From Ruminococcus sp. UBA4240 (GTDB taxonomy: Bacteria; Bacillota; Clostridia; Oscillospirales; Ruminococcaceae), in the NCBI GenBank assembly GCA_002395525.1, contig DGXE01000070.1:1-64000 (forward strand): a stretch of DNA of 64,000 bases. The letters are read 5' to 3'. The position numbers and the translations under genes were made by a program. Of the stretch, positions 1 to 7,638 are shown in pieces; within the stretch, counting starts at the first letter, position 1; the number at the start of each line of letters is the position of its first letter. Under the pieces are notes generated by a model. It was not told the origin of the DNA and made no database searches. It saw nothing but the letters and a program-made list of their open reading frames with translations.

Positions 1-44
1 GTCTTGTCCCATTCCTGTGTCAGTGTGAGCTTTTCGTTTTCCAT
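1..44 (-). CDS. 5' end of a gene running off the window, unidentified
   Basis: An ATG at 44-42 follows a good ribosome-binding site (ACGGAGGT, 51-58) and opens a frame that runs off the left edge. The visible residues are MENEKLTLTQEWDK. It lies 23 bp downstream of the cyclophilin-like lipoprotein gene on the same strand, so it is probably the next gene of that operon. The opening resembles alpha/beta hydrolases that start with LTLTxEWDKTF, but 14 residues cannot prove this. Confidence 0.6.
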   Translation of the reverse strand, partial: MENEKLTLTQEWDK

Positions 45-67
45 AAGTATACCTCCGTTTGTTTATG

Positions 68-559
68 TTATGATAGTGTTACGGTGATATCTCCCTCACC
101 GAATAGTGTTTCCAGTTCCTGTGCCGTTACATCGTCAATGCGCCCCAGACTTGTGTAGCTCCATGAGTTGGTGCCGTAGAACACGGTCATCTGATTCCCC
201 TGATAGAGCATAATGTCCCCGGGGCTTGTGCTTATGCTCTTATCGCTTCTGGTGAGCGCCCAGGGCAGCTTCCCCACCTTTTCAAAGCCCCCGTATTCAC
301 CAAGGGTAACAGTCACAGCCCCCTCCCTCACCTTCTGCGCCAGCTCCTGTGCGGCGGCAGTGTCTGCAAGGGTCACAGCAAGCTCTGTATCTCCAACGGT
401 CATTGTTATCCTCATATCCTGCACCTCATCCTGAGTATGTGTTGTGCCTTCGGTCACAGCCCCAACGGACTGCTGCGGGGTATCATGTGCCCCACCCTCA
501 CAGCCTGTAAGCAGGGCTGTAAAGCCATACAATGCAATAAGAAAAAGTGTTTTTATCAT
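68..559 (-). CDS. lipoprotein with cyclophilin-like domain
   Basis: 163 aa. Residues 1-20 form a signal peptide ending in the lipobox LLTGC, with the lipidated Cys at about residue 20, so the product should be anchored outside the membrane. The rest, from about residue 50 (MRITMTVGDTELAVTLAD), matches the cyclophilin-like fold family found in gut Firmicutes and Bacteroidetes: a TVTLGEYGGFEKVGKLPW core and a GDIMLYQGNQMTVFYG motif. Prolyl isomerase activity is not established for this family. The start ATG at 559 has GGGGGT upstream and overlaps the preceding gene by 4 bp (ATGA), implying translational coupling. Confidence 0.85.
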   Translation of the reverse strand: MIKTLFLIALYGFTALLTGCEGGAHDTPQQSVGAVTEGTTHTQDEVQDMRITMTVGDTELAVTLADTAAAQELAQKVREGAVTVTLGEYGGFEKVGKLPWALTRSDKSISTSPGDIMLYQGNQMTVFYGTNSWSYTSLGRIDDVTAQELETLFGEGDITVTLS

Positions 560-780
560 AATGTACCCCCGTGTTCCGCAGCCCAGATGAGATTGTCCAC
601 CTTGTCAAGCACTGCCTGCTTCTCGTGTATGCCCTCAAGGAGAGAGCCACGCAGCTTCCGCAGGATGCGCACCTTTTCGGAAGTGCAGCAGCCTCTGAGT
701 ACGGCAGCAGCCTCCTCATCCCCCATTCCGGAGCTTTTCAGCAGGGACACAAGATCGGTGTCGGTTATTTCGGGTATCAT
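556..780 (-). CDS. small hypothetical protein
   Basis: About 74 aa, not recognised. The frame stays open upstream to a TTG at 855, but the part before 780 is encoded by an operator-like palindrome and a run of T, so I prefer the ATG at 780 (a GTG at 783 is equally possible). A GGGGGTGAG element lies at 794-802, rather far upstream. The C-terminal half is charged and helical (RKLRGSLLEGIHEKQ, then LDKVDNLIW), recalling the dimerisation helix of MerR-type regulators, but no DNA-binding helix-turn-helix is present. It is the first gene of a likely operon with the cyclophilin-like lipoprotein. Confidence 0.55.
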   Translation of the reverse strand: MIPEITDTDLVSLLKSSGMGDEEAAAVLRGCCTSEKVRILRKLRGSLLEGIHEKQAVLDKVDNLIWAAEHGGTL

Positions 781-808
781 CACTTTCGTAAGGCTCACCC
801 CCAAAAAA

Positions 809-864
809 ATGAGTACAGCTTTATGTTCTGTACTCATTATAGCATAGTATTCCAAATATGTAAA
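809..864 (-). promoter_or_regulatory. sigma-A promoter with palindromic operator
   Basis: Reading the minus strand, TTTACA (864-859), 17 bp, TATAAT (841-836). A perfect 10-bp inverted repeat with a 9-bp centre (ATGAGTACAG ... CTGTACTCAT, 837-809) overlaps the -10 box and the expected start of transcription. Because transcription should begin inside it (about 829), it is more likely a repressor site on DNA than an RNA hairpin. A run of seven T follows on the transcript strand. Confidence 0.65.
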
Positions 865-881
865 ATGCTTATATTTTATAT

Positions 882-1595
882 CTATGTATGCTGAATTTGC
901 ATACTTTGCTCCTGCTCCGCCTGACGCTCCCCCATTCTCCTCCAGCTGAAAAAGCTGTATATGTCATTTATCAGGAACACCCCGAAGCACACCACCACCG
1001 ACACATACTGTATATCCTGCATACTTGCCAGGCTCCACAGGATTATGAGCACCACGTCATTTGCGCTGTATGCTATGGCATAGGCGGGGCTCCGCCTGAA
1101 TGTGAGATACACCGCAAGGAAGCTGGTGGTGACGGATATGGTGCCGGGGATGAGGTTTGCCGTATCAAACGCCCGCAGCACGAAGTAGAAGATGACTGTC
1201 ACCGCCGCCGTCAGCAAGGTCATGACAGCTATATCCCCCCTGCCTATGCTGTTCACCTTCACCTGCGCCCTGTTGCCCTGAAAGGGGTTTCTGAGCCACG
1301 CCCCAAGGGACAGCACCACCATGGGCATAGTCATCCCCAGATAGGTTATCATCTCCCCGTAGTAGGCACACTGATAGGAGATGATGCCGTACAGCAGGCT
1401 GAAAACGATGACCAGCACCTGACCTATGGGGTTCCCCTTTGAATTGAGAATTAGATATGTGACACCTATGAGGGAGGCGCACAGGGTCATAATGTTCTCC
1501 CTGTCGAACACAAGGAAGGACACAGTGACCAGCAGTGATGAAATGCTCCACAGCAGTATCTCCCCCTTTGTGAAATATCCTCTGATGCTCTTCAT
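882..1595 (-). CDS. pnuC: PnuC-family nicotinamide riboside / vitamin transporter
   Basis: 237 aa integral membrane protein with about seven hydrophobic segments. The family signature is clear: YLILNSKGNPIGQVLVIVF in the first half and AIAYSANDVVLIILW in the second. PnuC proteins take up nicotinamide riboside for NAD synthesis by facilitated diffusion, and relatives carry thiamine or riboflavin, so the substrate is inferred. ATG at 1595 follows GAAGGGAG. The gene sits 190 bp downstream of a LysR gene on the same strand, with an elaborate structured leader between them that probably controls it. Confidence 0.9.
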   Translation of the reverse strand: MKSIRGYFTKGEILLWSISSLLVTVSFLVFDRENIMTLCASLIGVTYLILNSKGNPIGQVLVIVFSLLYGIISYQCAYYGEMITYLGMTMPMVVLSLGAWLRNPFQGNRAQVKVNSIGRGDIAVMTLLTAAVTVIFYFVLRAFDTANLIPGTISVTTSFLAVYLTFRRSPAYAIAYSANDVVLIILWSLASMQDIQYVSVVVCFGVFLINDIYSFFSWRRMGERQAEQEQSMQIQHT

Positions 1596-1609
1596 TCTCT
1601 TCTCCCTTC

Positions 1610-1740
1610 AAAAAACAAAGCATCTGCGCACACATCTGCTGACTGATCATCCCGCCCCATTGCCCGCTCTGTCGGACAATGGCAGCCTGTCGGTGATCAG
1701 TATGACCTGACGATGTGTGAACAAATGCTTTATGCATTTC
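1610..1740 (-). promoter_or_regulatory. structured RNA leader of pnuC, riboswitch-like
   Basis: On the transcript strand four nested helices are visible. P1 is 10 bp with one G-U (1731-1722 with 1626-1617). P2 is 8 bp (1719-1712 with 1636-1629). P3 is 8 bp (1701-1694 with 1649-1642). P4 is 6 bp (1682-1677 with 1662-1657). Asymmetric internal loops separate them. P1 is followed by G and six T, then the pnuC ribosome-binding site. An alternative hairpin (1740-1722, 6 bp) would capture the 5' strand of P1, the usual layout of an expression platform. It matches no riboswitch consensus I know (TPP, FMN, preQ1, THF, SAM). A separate short hairpin at 1767-1785 follows the lysR stop without a T run. 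Confidence 0.6.
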
Positions 1741-1785
1741 TACCCGGTGGCAGCTTACTCTATTGTCACAGCACCCGAAGCTGTG

Positions 1786-2664
1786 TTATGTCATAGGCTC
1801 TGATGATCTGATGTATTCAAGGAATTTCCCCGCCGCCCCGGAATAGGGGCTCAGCTTTTTCCAGGCAAGGACTGAGGTCATGGAAAGCTCCGGTGTCAGC
1901 GGGCGGAACACTACAAGCGAAGGATCAAACATATCCACAGCCCCCTCCACTGTCAGCACGCACGCCACACCCCTGCGTGCAAGGGGAGCCACGTTGTCGA
2001 TAAGGTTCATGGAAGCCACCACATCAAGCTCGGAGACAGGGCATCTCAGCCATTCCTCTATCTCGCCCCGCAGTGCGGTGCGGCTTGTCACCACAAGGGG
2101 CAGCCCTTTCAGCTGCTCCCTTGTCACTGCCCGCTCCCCTGCAAGGGGATGATCCGCCGGCAGTAGCACCCCCCACACCTCCTTTACAGGCAGGCGCAGG
2201 TAGTCGAATTTCTCTATGTCAACAGGCTCCAGCAGAAAGCCGAAGTCCAGCAGGCCGTGTTCCAGCCGCTCCTTGATGATGTCAGCAGTGCCTGTGATGA
2301 TGTCAAAGCTCACAAGGGGGTAGCGCTCACGGAAATGCCCGATAAGCTGCGGGAGTATGCCTGCGGCTTTCAGCCCGCCGCTCCCCACGGATACAGAGCC
2401 GCTCACCTCGTCCTGTTCACGGAATTCGCTGTCGATCCTGTTCATCAGGGACACTACCTCCTCCGCACGGCGGCGGAGCATCACCCCCGAGTCGGTCAGA
2501 GTGAGCCTTTTCCCTCTGATGAAAAGGGTGGTGTTAAGCTCCTCCTCCAGCTCCTTCATGCGGCGGCTGAGTGCGGGCTGTGTCACATGGAGCACCTGCG
2601 CCGCCCTTGATATGTTCTCCTCCCGCACCACTGTCAGGAAGTATTCAAGCTGCAAAAGCTCCAT
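1786..2664 (-). CDS. LysR-family transcriptional regulator
   Basis: 292 aa. The N-terminal winged helix-turn-helix (residues 1-60, MELLQLEYFLTVVREENI then AAQVLHVTQPALSRRMKELE) is typical of LysR. The rest is the periplasmic-binding-protein-like effector domain, including a SGSVSVGSGGLKAAGILPQL opening. I chose the ATG at 2664, which follows AAAGGGGGG, over an upstream in-frame start that lies inside the promoter. Its target is not evident. pnuC downstream is a neighbour but has its own leader. A sigma-A promoter precedes the gene. Confidence 0.93.
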   Translation of the reverse strand: MELLQLEYFLTVVREENISRAAQVLHVTQPALSRRMKELEEELNTTLFIRGKRLTLTDSGVMLRRRAEEVVSLMNRIDSEFREQDEVSGSVSVGSGGLKAAGILPQLIGHFRERYPLVSFDIITGTADIIKERLEHGLLDFGFLLEPVDIEKFDYLRLPVKEVWGVLLPADHPLAGERAVTREQLKGLPLVVTSRTALRGEIEEWLRCPVSELDVVASMNLIDNVAPLARRGVACVLTVEGAVDMFDPSLVVFRPLTPELSMTSVLAWKKLSPYSGAAGKFLEYIRSSEPMT

Positions 2665-2685
2665 TGCACCGCCCCCCTTTATGGT

Positions 2686-2714
2686 ATTATACCACACAGG
2701 CGGGAAAAGGTCAA
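2686..2714 (-). promoter_or_regulatory. sigma-A promoter of the LysR gene
   Basis: Minus-strand TTGACC (2714-2709), 17-bp spacer, TATAAT (2691-2686). This gives a leader of about 15-20 nt before the ATG at 2664. Confidence 0.8.
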
Positions 2715-2739
2715 CAGTATGACAGCTTTTTTCATCTGG

Positions 2740-4488
2740 TCATGAGCTTTCACTTTCAAGATACTGTACCGCCCATTCCAGTTCATAGTCCTCCTTGTCA
2801 CGGAATATCTTCATCGCCGCATCATAGTCCAGGGGGATGCGCACCTCAACCGGATTACGGCTGATACGGTCGGGACGGGTGTCGATATTTGGGTCGCCGT
2901 TCCCGTCAAGCACAAGACCCACAGGGAATCCCACATACACACTGCCCCCTGAAAGGACACTGATGCCGCCTGTTTCCTGATTGCAGCCGTAGGGGTCGGT
3001 CAGTCCTGCAAGCGTGACATTGGGCAGTCTTGAAAGGTAGTAGGAAGCACTGTCGCCTGCACTGAGACAGCCGAAGTTCGTCAGAGCGACCACTTTCAGA
3101 TCGGCAAATTCACCGTCGGCATGAATGTTATGATCGGCATTGCAGATGTATTTGCCATTTTTGCGTGTACCCACACCAAGGCCGTACTGATCCTCTGTTG
3201 CGAACAGATCACAGAGTGCATTGGTGACTTCGTCAGCACCGCCCTGGTTGTTGCGCAGGTCTATGACAAGATATTCCATTCCCTGTGCTCTGAGGTCACG
3301 CAGTTTTTGGCGGAACATCTCCCTTGCCCGGGCGTGATCCCCCGTCATGTATCCGACGATCATATCATAAAGCCCGTTATCCGTTCCCTCAGCTGTTATT
3401 CTGAGATAGCCGCATTTGTCGTCCAGCATTTTTGTGGTGAAGTTCTCTTCATCCAATGACTGAAACTCTTCCTCTGTGCCTAAGGTCTCAAAATGCCTGT
3501 AAGCCCTGAAGGCTTCAAGCTGTGTATGCGGGTCGCCTACATCGGTGAGGGTCACGGTCTGCTCTGCTCCGCTTTTGTCCACAAAAGATACATCGACTGT
3601 TTCTCCGCCGATACCGGAAAGTACCATTGCTGCCACACGGTCGGCGTTCTCCTTTACAGGCATACCGAGGTCGGGAACATCCTCTGCAAGGGACTGCAAA
3701 ACGTCCTTACCGCCCCATTTTGTGATTACCGTGCCGTCCTCAATTCCGAGCTTATTCACATCATCGGTGGTGCAGACGGCGATCACATCACCGCTGTCCA
3801 GCTGCACCATTGCAAGACCGTACTCATGGGGCTTATATGACATGGTGTAGGAGGCAAAGCGGATCATTCCTTCATCATCGGTGACCACAGGCACATGGCC
3901 GTCGTGCAGCTCACAGCAGAACGCCATGACCGCTTCCGTGAATTTCCCCCTGTCCTGCGCCTGCTCAGCTTCACGCACCAGAGGCATATATTTGTCTTCA
4001 AGTGCGGCAAAGTCGATCTCCTTCCACTCCTTGAGAACATAGTACCTGTCCATATCCTGCACCAGTGAATGGAAGGACTCCGTATAGCTTTCCCTTGAAT
4101 GGTTGAAATACAGGGGAGACATACCCAGATAGTAAAAGCCGAACACACAGGTCACAAGCCCTGTTATCGCCCCAGTGACCCTGTACCCGATCTTCCGCTT
4201 TGCAAAGGGTATGGGAAGCAGTGCGAACAATGCGATGGCATACAGCGGGAAATGCCCAATGACAAACAGCGGGAATCCTGTCAGATAGATAAATGCATGA
4301 ACAGCGCCAGTGATAAGCGGGATAAGACACAGCAGCCGCCACAGGCGTATCTTTTTATCGTCGTCCTTCCACTTGTGGTGGAGTATGGCGAGTATTATCA
4401 TAATAACAACGACAGCACCGAACCATATGAGATGTTCCTTATTCGATGCGGAAAGCCGGTGCAGAAGTGATCCGAAAAATGTACCCAT
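2740..4488 (-). CDS. membrane-anchored S41-family peptidase
   Basis: 582 aa. Residues 1-130 contain about four to five hydrophobic helices, so the protein is membrane anchored with the catalytic part probably outside. The C-terminal half has the S41 fold: LVIDLRNNQGG (substrate-binding strand) and the nucleophile motif FGCLSAGDSASYYL, with the putative catalytic Ser at about 476. The Lys that forms the CtpA-type Ser-Lys dyad, expected about 25 residues later, is absent (GLTDPYGCNQETGG), which fits the S41B/tricorn-like branch. ATG 4488 follows AGGAG. It lies 16 bp after the DUF4097 gene and is the last gene of the ECF sigma operon, so it may belong to an envelope-stress regulon. Confidence 0.85.
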   Translation of the reverse strand: MGTFFGSLLHRLSASNKEHLIWFGAVVVIMIILAILHHKWKDDDKKIRLWRLLCLIPLITGAVHAFIYLTGFPLFVIGHFPLYAIALFALLPIPFAKRKIGYRVTGAITGLVTCVFGFYYLGMSPLYFNHSRESYTESFHSLVQDMDRYYVLKEWKEIDFAALEDKYMPLVREAEQAQDRGKFTEAVMAFCCELHDGHVPVVTDDEGMIRFASYTMSYKPHEYGLAMVQLDSGDVIAVCTTDDVNKLGIEDGTVITKWGGKDVLQSLAEDVPDLGMPVKENADRVAAMVLSGIGGETVDVSFVDKSGAEQTVTLTDVGDPHTQLEAFRAYRHFETLGTEEEFQSLDEENFTTKMLDDKCGYLRITAEGTDNGLYDMIVGYMTGDHARAREMFRQKLRDLRAQGMEYLVIDLRNNQGGADEVTNALCDLFATEDQYGLGVGTRKNGKYICNADHNIHADGEFADLKVVALTNFGCLSAGDSASYYLSRLPNVTLAGLTDPYGCNQETGGISVLSGGSVYVGFPVGLVLDGNGDPNIDTRPDRISRNPVEVRIPLDYDAAMKIFRDKEDYELEWAVQYLESESS

Positions 4489-4504
4489 ATCTGACTCCTG
4501 TTGA

Positions 4505-5323
4505 TTAACTTACAGTGATATTTCCCGTGGTGACCTTCATCTCCACATTCTTGCTGCCGTCACCCACCTTATAGGTCTTGCCCTCTTCGGTGTGGGGAAT
4601 GGTGCAGGACACCTTCCCTGTGGTGGCGGAAAGCTGTGCCGCAAAGCCCGGGCTTTCGGGAAGGTCTGCCTTTATGTCCCCTGTGGTGGAGCGTGCCTTT
4701 ATGCTGTCAAAGCTGTCTGCACAGAGTATCACATCCCCTGTGGTGCAGTGCAGCTCCATGCTGCCCGCATTTATTACATTGGCGTTTATATCCCCTGTGG
4801 TGCAGCGTGCATTCAGCACCTCCGCCGTATCAGCAGTAATATAGGCAGAGCCTGTTACATCCTTTATGTCAAGTGTCCTCCAGGAGCCGCCCCTTATGTG
4901 TACATCACCTGTGGTGGCACTGATGACAGCACTGTCCGCCCCGGACTTTCCGGGGAGGGTCACAGTAAGATCCTTTTGCAGGGTGCTGCTGATACGGGCA
5001 CCGGATGCCGCATACTTTACTTTCAGGGTACCACCCTCAACAGCCCAGTGGAGCCTTGTCTCAGGGGTGAGCGATGATCTCGAGGTCTCCCTCACCAGCA
5101 CAGTGTCCTCATCGTGGTACTCCACAGTGACCTTGCCTGTCACCCAGTCGATGTCAAGGGCATTTATGCTGCTGTTTATGCAAGCATCCCCGGAGGTATA
5201 TCCATTTCCTCTGTCATACCTGTATGTGTAGGAGAAAAGCCCCCCGATAACGGGGAGGTGGAGCAATGCCCCCGCAGCGGCGGCTGCCGCCAGAGTTGTG
5301 AGTATTATTGCCAGAGCCTTCAT
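4505..5323 (-). CDS. DUF4097-family beta-helix protein, envelope-exposed
   Basis: 272 aa with one N-terminal hydrophobic helix or signal anchor (residues 3-22). The rest is a series of beta-strand repeats built on a TTGDI/V motif (SATTGDVHI, RCTTGDINA, HCTTGDVIL, RSTTGDIKA, SATTGKVSC, VTTGNITV), characteristic of DUF4097 putative adhesin domains that form a right-handed beta-helix. The molecular role of the family is unknown. Genes of this type commonly sit with ECF sigma/anti-sigma or PspC genes, as here. ATG 5323 follows AGGAAG, and the anti-sigma gene ends 2 bp upstream. Confidence 0.85.
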   Translation of the reverse strand: MKALAIILTTLAAAAAAGALLHLPVIGGLFSYTYRYDRGNGYTSGDACINSSINALDIDWVTGKVTVEYHDEDTVLVRETSRSSLTPETRLHWAVEGGTLKVKYAASGARISSTLQKDLTVTLPGKSGADSAVISATTGDVHIRGGSWRTLDIKDVTGSAYITADTAEVLNARCTTGDINANVINAGSMELHCTTGDVILCADSFDSIKARSTTGDIKADLPESPGFAAQLSATTGKVSCTIPHTEEGKTYKVGDGSKNVEMKVTTGNITVS

Positions 5324-5325
5324 TG

Positions 5326-6060
5326 TTATCTTCCTTTCCTGTTTATTATGCCTGCTACCATGCAGATCACAGCAACACCGCAGCCCAGGGCGAACACAGC
5401 CGCCATCCTGCCTGAATTTGCGGTGACATTTATGGCTGTCATCATGTTGAGAAACAGTGCAATATCTGCCGCAACTATGGTAAGAGCCTTGTTGCTGCCC
5501 TCAACAAAGGGGCGAAGGGGCTCCGCCTTTATGACAAAGGGCAGGAACACTGCACACAGCCCGAACAGGGATGCGCTTGATGCGATCCAGAACCAGTGTC
5601 CGTGGGTGGCAAGGGCAATGACCTTTAATAGTATGACAAGGCTTGCGCAGAATGACACGAACATCCAGAACAGCTTGTCCTTCTTCACAAAGATGGGCAC
5701 CACCGTCACAGATGCCGCCACCAGCAGGGATGCCAGCACGATAAAGGGCCAGCCGAAGCCTCCGCTTGCCACAAAATTCAGCCCCAGGCAGGCAAGTATT
5801 GGTATGAGCAGCGCCCCTGAAATGGCGCCTCCCGCCTTTGCAGTCTGCTTTCTGAATTCCCTTGCACCGTATTCGATGACACTGCTGCGCTCGGTCAGCA
5901 GATCATCCTCTATCTCACTGTTTTTTAGCATTTCAAGCATTTCCATACAATCACCGCATTCCGAAAGGTGTTCTTCCACAAGCCGTCTGCTTTCCTCGCT
6001 GCACGCCCCGTCCGCATAGAGGGGCAGCAGATCCTGTATAACATCACAGTGTAGCTTCAC
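5326..6060 (-). CDS. anti-sigma factor with N-terminal zinc finger
   Basis: 244 aa. The N-terminus (MKLHCDVIQDLLPLYADG, then SRRLVEEHLSECGDC) is the ZAS zinc-binding anti-sigma domain, with its HxxxCxxC motif at about residues 29-36. Five or so hydrophobic segments from residue 75 onward place it in the membrane. By family knowledge the cytoplasmic ZAS domain holds the ECF sigma factor inactive until an envelope signal arrives. Its ATG overlaps the sigma factor stop by 4 bp (ATGA), showing coupled translation with its partner. Confidence 0.9.
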   Translation of the reverse strand: MKLHCDVIQDLLPLYADGACSEESRRLVEEHLSECGDCMEMLEMLKNSEIEDDLLTERSSVIEYGAREFRKQTAKAGGAISGALLIPILACLGLNFVASGGFGWPFIVLASLLVAASVTVVPIFVKKDKLFWMFVSFCASLVILLKVIALATHGHWFWIASSASLFGLCAVFLPFVIKAEPLRPFVEGSNKALTIVAADIALFLNMMTAINVTANSGRMAAVFALGCGVAVICMVAGIINRKGR

Positions 6061-6551
6061 TGTATCCCCATCCTTTCCTGTAATTTAAGCCTTGCCCGGT
6101 GATAAGTGACCCGTGCCCAGCTTTCCGTCCTGTGCATTTTATGCCCTATGTCCGAAAAGCTCAGCTCCCCGAAGACACGAAGCTCAAACACCTCACGGTA
6201 GGGCTCCTCCAGCTCTCTCAGTGCCATGTGTATCCTGTAGGAAGAATCCCTGTCCTCCACAGTCTTTTCAAGCCCGGCGGAAATATCCTCTATCTCCCCG
6301 GGGATGTCCTCCAGGCTGTCCGCCCTGCCCCTGCGGCGCTTCTCATCAATGAAGATGTTCCTTGCTATGGTGCACAGCCAGGTTATCTCGCTGGACTCCC
6401 CCCGGTATTTCTCTCTTTTCACAAAGGCTCTGAAAAAGGTCTCCTGTGTTATCTCCTCCGACAGCATACGGTCTCCCGAAAGGGTCATACAGTAGGAGAA
6501 CACCCTCATGTAGTGTGCCTCATACAGCTTCCCCACATCGTCACGGTCCAC
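6057..6551 (-). CDS. ECF-type RNA polymerase sigma factor
   Basis: 164 aa. Region 2 covers about residues 10-75 (AHYMRVFSYCMTLSGDRM, then SEEITQETFFRAF and TWLCTIARNIFIDEKRRR). Region 4 covers residues 105-160 (EPYREVFELRVFGELSFSDI, then ESWARVTYHRARLKLQ). The start is the GTG at 6551, which has a perfect GGGGGTGA five bases upstream. The in-frame ATG at 6572 would place that site inside the gene. It heads the operon with its anti-sigma factor, DUF4097 and S41 genes, behind an ECF-type promoter that suggests autoregulation. Confidence 0.92.
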   Translation of the reverse strand: MDRDDVGKLYEAHYMRVFSYCMTLSGDRMLSEEITQETFFRAFVKREKYRGESSEITWLCTIARNIFIDEKRRRGRADSLEDIPGEIEDISAGLEKTVEDRDSSYRIHMALRELEEPYREVFELRVFGELSFSDIGHKMHRTESWARVTYHRARLKLQERMGIQ

Positions 6552-6582
6552 ATTATCACCCCCTTTTTTCAAGCCTTACATC

Positions 6583-6613
6583 AATTAGACGTTTAAAAAC
6601 AGAAAACGTTACA
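6583..6613 (-). promoter_or_regulatory. ECF-type autoregulatory promoter
   Basis: Minus strand: TGTAAC at 6613-6608 (inside CCCTGTAACGTTTT), a 16-bp spacer, then CGTC at 6591-6588 (inside CGTCTAATT). TGTAAC/CGTC pairs with this spacing are typical for ECF sigma factors that activate their own operon. No sigma-A promoter of comparable quality is visible between this operon and hsp20. Confidence 0.7.
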
Positions 6614-6689
6614 GGGTTTTTGAAATTTCTTTTTCAAGTATACCCCAACACAGAGGGAATGTCAACCGCAGCTTTGCTCCCTTCGGGAC

Positions 6690-6731
6690 AAAAAAATCCC
6701 CGCAGGCTGCTCTTTGCGAACAGCTGCGGGG
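6690..6731 (-). terminator. rho-independent terminator of hsp20
   Basis: Minus strand: CCCCGCAG (6731-6724) pairs with CTGCGGGG (6705-6698), followed by A and seven T (6696-6690). Confidence 0.85.
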
Positions 6732-6758
6732 AGTCTGCCCTACAGGATGATGGGGGGA

Positions 6759-7202
6759 TCATCCCTCAATGGCTATGTACTTGTGATCATTCTTCTTCTC
6801 AGGCTGTGCTTTGGGCACGCAGACGGTAAGGACACCGTCCTCGAACTTTGCCTTTACATCGGGTTCAGCAACGCCCTCGCCCACGTAGAAGCTCCTCTGC
6901 ATTGCGCCTGCATAGCGCTCCTGACGGATGATCCTGCCCTTGTCGGCCTTCTCATCCTTGTCAAGCCCCTTTGCGGCACTGACATTCAGATAGCCGTCAC
7001 GCAGCTCAAGATTTATCTGATCCTTCTTGAAGCCCGGCAGGTCAATAACTATCTCGTAGTGATCATCATGCTCGTGTACATCTGTCTTCATGACCTGGGC
7101 GGCGTGCTTGCCGTACAGCTTCTTTTCCACATCTCCGCCGATGTCAGGGAATCTAAAGAAATCATCGAACAGGTCCTCACCGAAAATACTGGGATATAAC
7201 AT
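6759..7202 (-). CDS. hsp20: small heat-shock protein Hsp20
   Basis: 147 aa. The alpha-crystallin domain spans about residues 38-140 (KTDVHEHDDHYEIVIDLPGF, then KKDQINLELRDGYLNVSA), with the terminal A-x-x-x-G-V-L motif present as AKFEDGVLTVCVPK. The short N-terminal arm (MLYPSIFGEDLFDDFFRFPD) is like other clostridial Hsp18/20 proteins. It is an ATP-independent holdase that binds unfolding proteins in the cytoplasm. ATG 7202 follows AAGGAGG. Expression should be heat-inducible through HrcA, because a CIRCE operator overlaps its promoter. The roughly 105-nt leader holds a 6-bp hairpin (GGTGCC/GGCACC). Confidence 0.95.
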   Translation of the reverse strand: MLYPSIFGEDLFDDFFRFPDIGGDVEKKLYGKHAAQVMKTDVHEHDDHYEIVIDLPGFKKDQINLELRDGYLNVSAAKGLDKDEKADKGRIIRQERYAGAMQRSFYVGEGVAEPDVKAKFEDGVLTVCVPKAQPEKKNDHKYIAIEG

Positions 7203-7316
7203 AGGTCAGTCCTCCTTTTTTACTCGTCACATTGTTTTTACATTGCTTCGAGCAAGGGGACGGAGGGTTCGGTGCCCGGTTCCTTTGGCACCTCTCTGTT
7301 CCTTTGTTCTGGGTCT

Positions 7317-7345
7317 ATTATAACACTATGGATTAGCACTGTCAA
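7317..7345 (-). promoter_or_regulatory. sigma-A promoter of hsp20
   Basis: Minus strand TTGACA (7345-7340), 17 bp, TATAAT (7322-7317): a full consensus promoter whose -35 box lies inside the CIRCE element. Confidence 0.92.
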
Positions 7346-7359
7346 GGGGAGAGTGCTAA
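7333..7359. promoter_or_regulatory. CIRCE operator (HrcA site)
   Basis: TTAGCACTG, nine bases, GAGTGCTAA. This equals the CIRCE consensus (TTAGCACTC-N9-GAGTGCTAA) except for one base in the left arm. It covers the -35 region of hsp20, so HrcA binding should block transcription until heat shock. No other CIRCE is visible in the window. From 7360 to 7638 I see no further feature apart from a possible weak promoter (TATACT near 7465) for the next gene. Confidence 0.93.
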
Positions 7360-7638
7360 TTTTCACACAGCTTTCATTTTTTTGACAGATGCGTCACATT
7401 AGCAACGGATAACATATGGTGAAAAAGTTCATACAATGCACTGGAATCAGCGGCTCTGATATGCTATACTCAAATGCAGGATGTAATGATATAGCTAATA
7501 GCTAAGTGAATAGGTGGGAAGAACTGCCTGCTTTTCCCCGCTCCCCGCATACTTCACCTTTACCGGAAAAAGGGCAGCAAACAGTATCATTGGCTGCACA
7601 CCTTACCATTGCTGAGCAAGGCAACACAGGAGGAACAC

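Noticed and set aside
809..837. Hairpin plus T-run read as a leader terminator
   Set aside because: The promoter places the transcription start inside the palindrome, so the full stem would not be in the RNA. An operator is more likely.
1786..2664. LysR gene as the regulator of pnuC
   Set aside because: Only adjacency supports it. The pnuC leader offers a more direct control, and no LysR box was identified.
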